DNA from: an uncultured Oscillospiraceae bacterium
Lineage (GTDB): Bacteria > Bacillota > Clostridia > Oscillospirales > Oscillospiraceae
Length of the DNA: 10,935 nucleotides
NCBI GenBank assembly: GCA_934561515.1
Contig: CAKTGM010000041.1
Location: 1-10,935 of the forward strand
Direction of reading: 5' to 3'
Position 1 is the stretch's first letter. Each line of letters opens with the position of its first letter. Position numbers and translations under genes: made by a program. The notes beneath the pieces were generated by a model. That model was not told the DNA's origin and made no database searches. It saw only the letters and a list, made by a program, of their open reading frames with translations. Of this stretch, positions 9,501 to 10,935 are shown piece after piece.

Positions 9501-10935
9501 TGATCCTCGCATAGCCCTGAGCCTGAGCGCTGTTACTGCCCCATGCCCCGGAGTAGAAGGCGAGGAAGTCGCCCACGTCGATGGTCGTCTGGGAATCCAG
9601 ACCCATCTCGGGGTAGTGATCGTCCGTGTAGGTCATGTTCTCCACACGGACGGTAGCGGCGTCATTGTCCGCATTGCCGTCGGTGTCCCAGCCCTGATCG
9701 GTCGGGAACGGCAGCACGTCGGGCGTGAAGAGCACGTCCGCGGAATCCGCCGTCTTATAGGTATAGGTATTGCCGCTCACCGCCGTGATCTGCACGTAGG
9801 CCACCGCACCGTCGTTGTCGGTGTCGATGCTGCGCGCGGCGGGGCTCACGCCCTCGTAGATCGCCACGGTGTCGCCCACGGCAAGGCCGCCTGCGGCATA
9901 GGTGAAGCTGCCGGTCTGCGCCACGGGGGTGACGGGCTGGGTGTTGCCTTTTTCGTCCTGATTGAGCGAGGTACGGAACAGGCCGTCAAGGCTCGTGGAC
10001 ATCCCCGTCACATCCTTCTTGGGGATGTACTTCACGCCGTCGGAGAGCGTGAGATTGTCCACCTCGTCCTTCTCCGTGACGATATTCAGCACGCGCACGC
10101 TCGGCGCCTGCTCCGCGCCGTTCGCCACAAAGCGCGCGTCGGAATCCGCCTTCAGCTCCACGCGGTAGGTCTGGCCCTGCTGCGGCGCAAAGCTCACCAC
10201 GCCGTTTGAAACGTTGCACGAAACCGTCTCGTTGTTCGCCGTCACATTGATGAAGGAATCGATGCAGCCCGCGGTATAGCCGCTGATGCCGAAGGTGTAG
10301 CCGCTCACATTCGCCGCCGGAACGGTCACGGTCACATAGTTGGGGGTCTCCGCCTCGTTGGCGTTGACCGCCATGACCTCGCCCAGCTTGGCGTAGAGGG
10401 TCATGTCCTGATTCACGGTGTCGTTCGTCCCGGCCGCGCGGGTCAGGGCGCTGTCGTAGTACCAGCCGAGGAACACCTTGCCCTCCACCGTTGGGGTGGA
10501 CAGCGAGGAAATGCGCGTACCCGCGGCGACGGTCGCCGGAGACATCGGTGCGCCCTCGACCTCGAAGCTGACCGTATAATAGGTCGTGACGGTCGTGCCG
10601 CCGCCCGTGGAGCCGCCGCCGGAGCTGCCGCCGCCCGAGGGCTTCTGCTCCTCGGGCTTCTTATCGCCGCTCTCCTGTCCGCTGCCCGGCTCGACGCTCA
10701 CGCGCTCGCTCTTCACGCCCGGCTCGGAATACCAGGTCTCCACCGCGCGGTCCGTGCGCTCGCACAGCGCCGCGGTCTGGGCGCGGCTCGCCTTTGCCTT
10801 GGGGTCAAAGCTCTTGCCGTCGCCGTTGAGCAGTCCGAGCGCCCACAGCTTGCCCACCGCGTCCTGCGCCCACGAGGACACCTCGTCAAGGTCGGCAGGC
10901 TTCGTCGTGACGGTCGTATCGGCCTTCGGCATCGC
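2863..10935 (-). CDS. giant SLH-anchored InlB-repeat/MucBP-like/beta-helix surface protein (5' end outside window)
   Basis: The frame is open from the window edge to TGA at 2863-2865; 2690 residues are visible, numbered from Ala at 10933-10935. The next codon is ATG, but it lies just before an SLH repeat with no room for a signal peptide, so the true start is upstream. Domains in order: SLH repeat (about 15-65, DLDEVSSWAQDAVGKLW...); acidic then Gly/Ser linker (70-117); InlB B-repeat (119-187, ...VFLGWYY...LYAK); a large unrecognised region (188-1074) with a duplicated module and DTDNDG at 371-376; five alternating InlB-type/MucBP-like pairs and eight tandem InlB-type repeats (1075-2460); beta-helix cap (2460-2690). 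There is no LPXTG or C-terminal membrane helix, so anchoring is by SLH. A giant adhesin or matrix protein is the best reading; the ligand is unknown. Its 3' end is less GC-rich than its centre. Confidence 0.9.
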   Translation of the reverse strand, partial: AMPKADTTVTTKPADLDEVSSWAQDAVGKLWALGLLNGDGKSFDPKAKASRAQTAALCERTDRAVETWYSEPGVKSERVSVEPGSGQESGDKKPEEQKPSGGGSSGGGSTGGGTTVTTYYTVSFEVEGAPMSPATVAAGTRISSLSTPTVEGKVFLGWYYDSALTRAAGTNDTVNQDMTLYAKLGEVMAVNANEAETPNYVTVTVPAANVSGYTFGISGYTAGCIDSFINVTANNETVSCNVSNGVVSFAPQQGQTYRVELKADSDARFVANGAEQAPSVRVLNIVTEKDEVDNLTLSDGVKYIPKKDVTGMSTSLDGLFRTSLNQDEKGNTQPVTPVAQTGSFTYAAGGLAVGDTVAIYEGVSPAARSIDTDNDGAVAYVQITAVSGNTYTYKTADSADVLFTPDVLPFPTDQGWDTDGNADNDAATVRVENMTYTDDHYPEMGLDSQTTIDVGDFLAFYSGAWGSNSAQAQGYARITRVDTLTTQDGEEYYVLTYENAEEADVFAAMDLYSTRDEEIELTAAQRAEIEDDMVRQARESGFAEQAAQYLTELALETDGFQELSDMGLSSYSITDADGALVQNCDLTLYSAVSRPLLDKDHINISATVNVGSLKHFADRYGIRAELSIEFSTTVEGKNGNSIEINMTAVFEQEVLLTVNTSGGAIWKWKWIFPYIYDYRLNANIDVGTYTGIAITATAKTAGEEDDGYDWKSVTGLAPEEKIINIGQQIKDLMEQKESFFGEDVDWKAGEGGGLADKYSAMMEDADESWIDLVRKEIFAQEGNVDPFHILCYGISADFVVKANLYVTMGMSFEFGVARRYNFSILLFHKQSTNETIDLEEAHYNFDFYVMGTVGVRVGVEFEIAVGLFSLKLDSIGITAEAGAYAQLWGYFYYHLSWTQSGGKDSNAAGAMFVEIGLYLTISFKAQLFSSDKLTYQPVIYDGQWPLWSAGAQENVYDFAYDEDDDRLGIDLKSVRTVTLPSSLFDMSYMDMKTGEVYDGDENPAANYDDASESHFTVELSNGAFRYDPAGNTVTITPDASSIKESCDVTIRWKNGALAFTSEPIERTLHIEWSDPANVQYYAFDSNGGSYVPMIVTGKGAAITAPAAPIKQGYTFAGWYSDSALRQSYAIPAVMPAFSGTKGMMLYAKWEPAHDTPYRVEHYLQELNGTYTKANDDLCTGTTLERTAVSPRTGTVDGVNYDNYACAGVTQQTIKADGSAVVRVYYERKSYDVTFTYGTFRSAELPDIVYTIKYGGTAYAPALALQGYTFKGFEGFAADAQSGGMAVTGDMSFAAQWLPRDDTPYRIERYAQRVDGVEGYLLIDDERAIESRTGTTGSAIVFGAWSKDGFTYDHAEVNGSTVSSAAIGADGKTVVKLYYDRARCDLRFETNGGTLPEGSGETEQVYFGARVRLAALPQPVKAGYVFRGWHTDAACENAFNGGTMPVTGLTLYAKWEAGQNTAYKVEHYLQNADGSYPDAASQTENLAGATGAAVEAVVQTIPGYHEDTENESTVKSGVIAADGSLVLRVYYARDTYTLTFKNAGEADFVSTRRWGESITEPALTVTKPGYTLSWSPALPQTMPQSDSTYTAVWTAKGDIAYKVEHYQQNADDDGYTLRDTDPLTGATDAEVTAAARHYDHFVLNESAAGTVSSGAITADGKLVLRLYYDRETLRVTFNAGEGGTLTDNAEKTFRYGQTFSVTDPTRPDYHFIGWYLPDGSEFNAQTVTESMALTAQWGAQPVDFTVEHYYMDTTGNLPTRASESNASRAEVDSAVELGTLKKSGLSEAFTCVKAKVSGVYGLADDTEISLNDTVRVTKDMTVKLYYDRAQYALEWVFNGGTASNGYTGSGGTYEIYYDTALVLPAPTKRGHDFGGWFDNETFNESGKLAAGAKMPAAAQTYYAKWTPSVYDITYPGIEGSAPDVTLPTTHTYGTATAIPDLTRTGYVFDGWVVNGTGTAQTNLTLGAEDYTGAIALTAQWTAERYAITYEGMDGAQSGGSQPTEYVYDKDAVISDPTKAGYTFLGWVVNGTGEAQRNLTLAKESYTGAITLKATWKQNPYKITWNVNEGGTINETPEYSKTAFFGGAITAPTVTAKDGYAFGGWYTDSKFTESSKFTGGDTMPNHDVAYYAKWTLIQYSITYNLDGGTNAERNPAEYNVVSDKITLLEPSKTGYRFDGWYGDNTYTIPVKEIAAGSVGDVTLYAKWTINQYTVSWNANGGTLDGGNASVSAEYGSLVSEVKPANAPTKAATGEKEYTFAGWYTDPYNGTELATDAKVTGDVTYYAHWTEADRLYTIEWWNEEGTQKIESKQLAYGTPFTGQNQGDRGDKPGGAGYFWRFDGWYTRPNKNGDKLKETDAVQSDAKYYAGWNQEWYKYTVSFDSRGLLNNFGLAVTIPEQKVTYNELAAAPDLSAYTDFTLAGWYYEQTTKKNGKTTTTKVDWDFATSKVTDDVKLMPKWSKIQAYDEATLRNAFKYVGVGANDYGTVVMTDDITIKEQLQSVINGGVTFDGGGHKITFNGTGTSSLSSYPINFSAIKITIKNLTFTGTGGIFLQSQGLHNDERYYNEWYTPDQVLENVTFDNCRNGKNGGAVYIFGGWAKFDKCKFTNNSAAYGGAVYVEAFTGMNSVSCKGSLTKFVGCTFSGNSATSGGSNVYIGGERDASMDWVMFESCSGVTNGTYKGNSNKTGKVVG
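3557..5450 (-). repeat. eight tandem InlB-type repeats
   Basis: Eight InlB-type units follow each other directly, at roughly 73-85 residues each. They share an (I/V)-(T/S)-(W/Y/F) first strand, G-(Y/H)-x-F-x-GW(Y/F/V) in the middle and (L/Y)-x-A-x-W at the end, which together suit an extended stalk. Units two and three (about 4765-5215) are close copies. Units seven and eight (3557-4062) are divergent, with insertions such as GQNQGDRGDKPGGAGYFWRF and a KKNGKTTTTK loop, and grade into the beta-helix. Confidence 0.85.
5450..7711 (-). repeat. five alternating InlB-type and MucBP-like repeats
   Basis: Five InlB-type units (starting NVQYYAFDSNGG, YDVTFTYGTF, CDLRFETNGG, YTLTFKNAGE, RVTFNAGEGG) each precede a MucBP-like unit. 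The MucBP-like units start TPYRVEHYLQ, TPYRIERYAQ, TAYKVEHYLQ, IAYKVEHYQQ and VDFTVEHYYM, and end in a V-(V/L)-(R/K)-(V/L)-YY-(D/E/A)-R pattern. Each pair is about 145-155 residues. The second and fourth InlB-type units are degenerate: the first of these has GFEG and the other SWSP where GW(Y/F) is expected. MucBP-type repeats occur in mucin- and host-binding surface proteins of Gram-positives; a mucin-binding role here is inference. Confidence 0.8.
7712..9392 (-). other. unrecognised beta-rich region of the giant protein
   Basis: Residues about 515-1074 match no family I know. An acidic helical stretch (about 515-570, AAQRAEIEDDMVRQARE) leads into long alternating hydrophobic/polar strands. 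These include IWKWKWIFPYIYDYRLN, and, about 150-200 residues further on, MGTVGVRVGVEFEIAVGLFS and AYAQLWGYFYYHLSW, then the motif DGQWPLWSAG (about 940-950), an acidic segment (YDEDDDRLG) and an Ig-like tail. No catalytic triad, metal motif or clean membrane helix is evident. Strand patterning suggests a large extracellular beta domain, possibly the main binding part before the stalk. Confidence 0.6.
9393..9890 (-). repeat. two divergent copies of an unnamed ~65-residue module
   Basis: Copy A (residues about 350-412) starts LAVGDTVAIYEG, continues AYVQITAV, YTYKTADSADVLF and ends LPFP. Copy B (about 450-513) starts IDVGDFLAFYSG, continues YARITRV, YVLTYENAEEADVF and ends DLYS. Shared positions are VGD-x-x-A-x-Y-x-G, (A/Y)-x-x-(I/V)-T-x-V, and Tyr-Thr/Leu-Tyr/Thr followed by AD-V. 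Copy A also holds DTDNDG (nt 9808-9825), which looks like a calcium-binding loop, and Asp/Asn-rich DTDGNADND lies between the copies. I cannot name the fold; both copies look like small beta domains. Confidence 0.7.
10376..10581 (-). repeat. isolated N-terminal InlB B-repeat
   Basis: Residues 119-187 start YTVSFEVEG and contain VEGKVFLGWYYDSALTRAAG, ending MTLYAKLG. This is the InlB B-repeat (Listeria-Bacteroides repeat, Flg_new family), a ubiquitin-like beta-grasp stalk module with diagnostic GW(Y/F) and Y-A-(K/H)-W positions. The final Trp is replaced by Leu. It is separated from the main repeat array by about 890 residues. Confidence 0.85.
10585..10728 (-). other. charged and Gly/Ser-rich linker
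   Basis: After the SLH repeat come about 27 charged residues (SVEPGSGQESGDKKPEEQKP) and then a (Ser/Thr)-Gly-Gly-Gly run (SGGGSSGGGSTGGGTT). This is a flexible spacer between the wall-bound head and the exposed domains. The codons are GC-rich, and the plus strand shows a tract dominated by CCGCCGCC. Confidence 0.85.
10732..10935 (-). other. SLH repeat (probably the last of a set)
   Basis: Residues 15-65 of the giant protein read DLDEVSSWAQDAVGKLWALG, then LLNGDGKSFDPKAKASRAQT and AALCER. This is the SLH pattern: an aromatic/Ala helix, G-(L/I)-x-(N/D)-G-x-G, a Pro-containing turn, then (S/T)-R-x-(E/Q) and a second helix. SLH proteins usually have three copies, so one or two more and the signal peptide should lie just beyond the window. 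SLH repeats bind pyruvylated wall polysaccharide on the outer face of the cell. Confidence 0.88.

Noticed and set aside
7453..10209. Long plus-strand open frame of 918 codons opposite the giant gene
   Set aside because: Same cause: stop codons are rare in this antisense frame because of codon bias. No family is recognisable and the minus-strand domains are unambiguous.
10930..10932. ATG at 10932-10930 as the start of the giant gene
   Set aside because: It is immediately followed by an SLH repeat with no signal peptide, and the frame runs off the window, so the true start lies beyond it.

Overview
The window holds the ends of two large convergent surface-protein genes, both cut by the window edges, and a 456-base gap between them. 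Both proteins carry S-layer homology (SLH) sequence at the visible N-terminal edge, and neither shows a C-terminal sorting signal or membrane anchor. This fits a Gram-positive-type envelope in which SLH repeats bind the wall polymer. High GC, strong GC3 bias and the SLH protein family style suggest a gut-associated clostridium, most likely Oscillospiraceae/Ruminococcaceae. That assignment is inference from sequence style; no marker gene is present.

Positions 1-2406 (+) encode the C-terminal 801 residues of an SLH-anchored S-layer-like protein. It has the tail of its last SLH repeat, a long Thr/Asn/Asp-rich beta body nearly devoid of Cys, and a distinct C-terminal Ig-like domain with the only two visible cysteines and different codon usage. 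A strong 16-bp hairpin terminator follows.

Positions 2407-2862 are intergenic. They hold the terminator, a start-less or broken minus-strand coding remnant that ends against that terminator, a GC-hairpin block that looks like a dispersed intergenic repeat, a 13-codon micro-ORF with a Shine-Dalgarno-like sequence, and a second hairpin oriented for plus-strand termination.

Positions 2863-10935 (-) encode at least 2690 residues of a giant mosaic adhesin-like protein. In order it has: an SLH repeat, a charged and Gly/Ser linker, one InlB-type repeat, an unrecognised region of about 890 residues containing a twofold internal duplication, five alternating InlB-type and MucBP-like repeat pairs, eight tandem InlB-type repeats, and a C-terminal parallel beta-helix cap of Chlamydia-Pmp style.

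The two proteins probably share the cell surface: the plus gene as abundant S-layer material and the minus gene as a long stalk carrying a beta-helix at its tip. No catalytic, defence, mobility or RNA gene was seen. The least explained parts are the 890-residue region of the giant protein and the layered intergenic gap.
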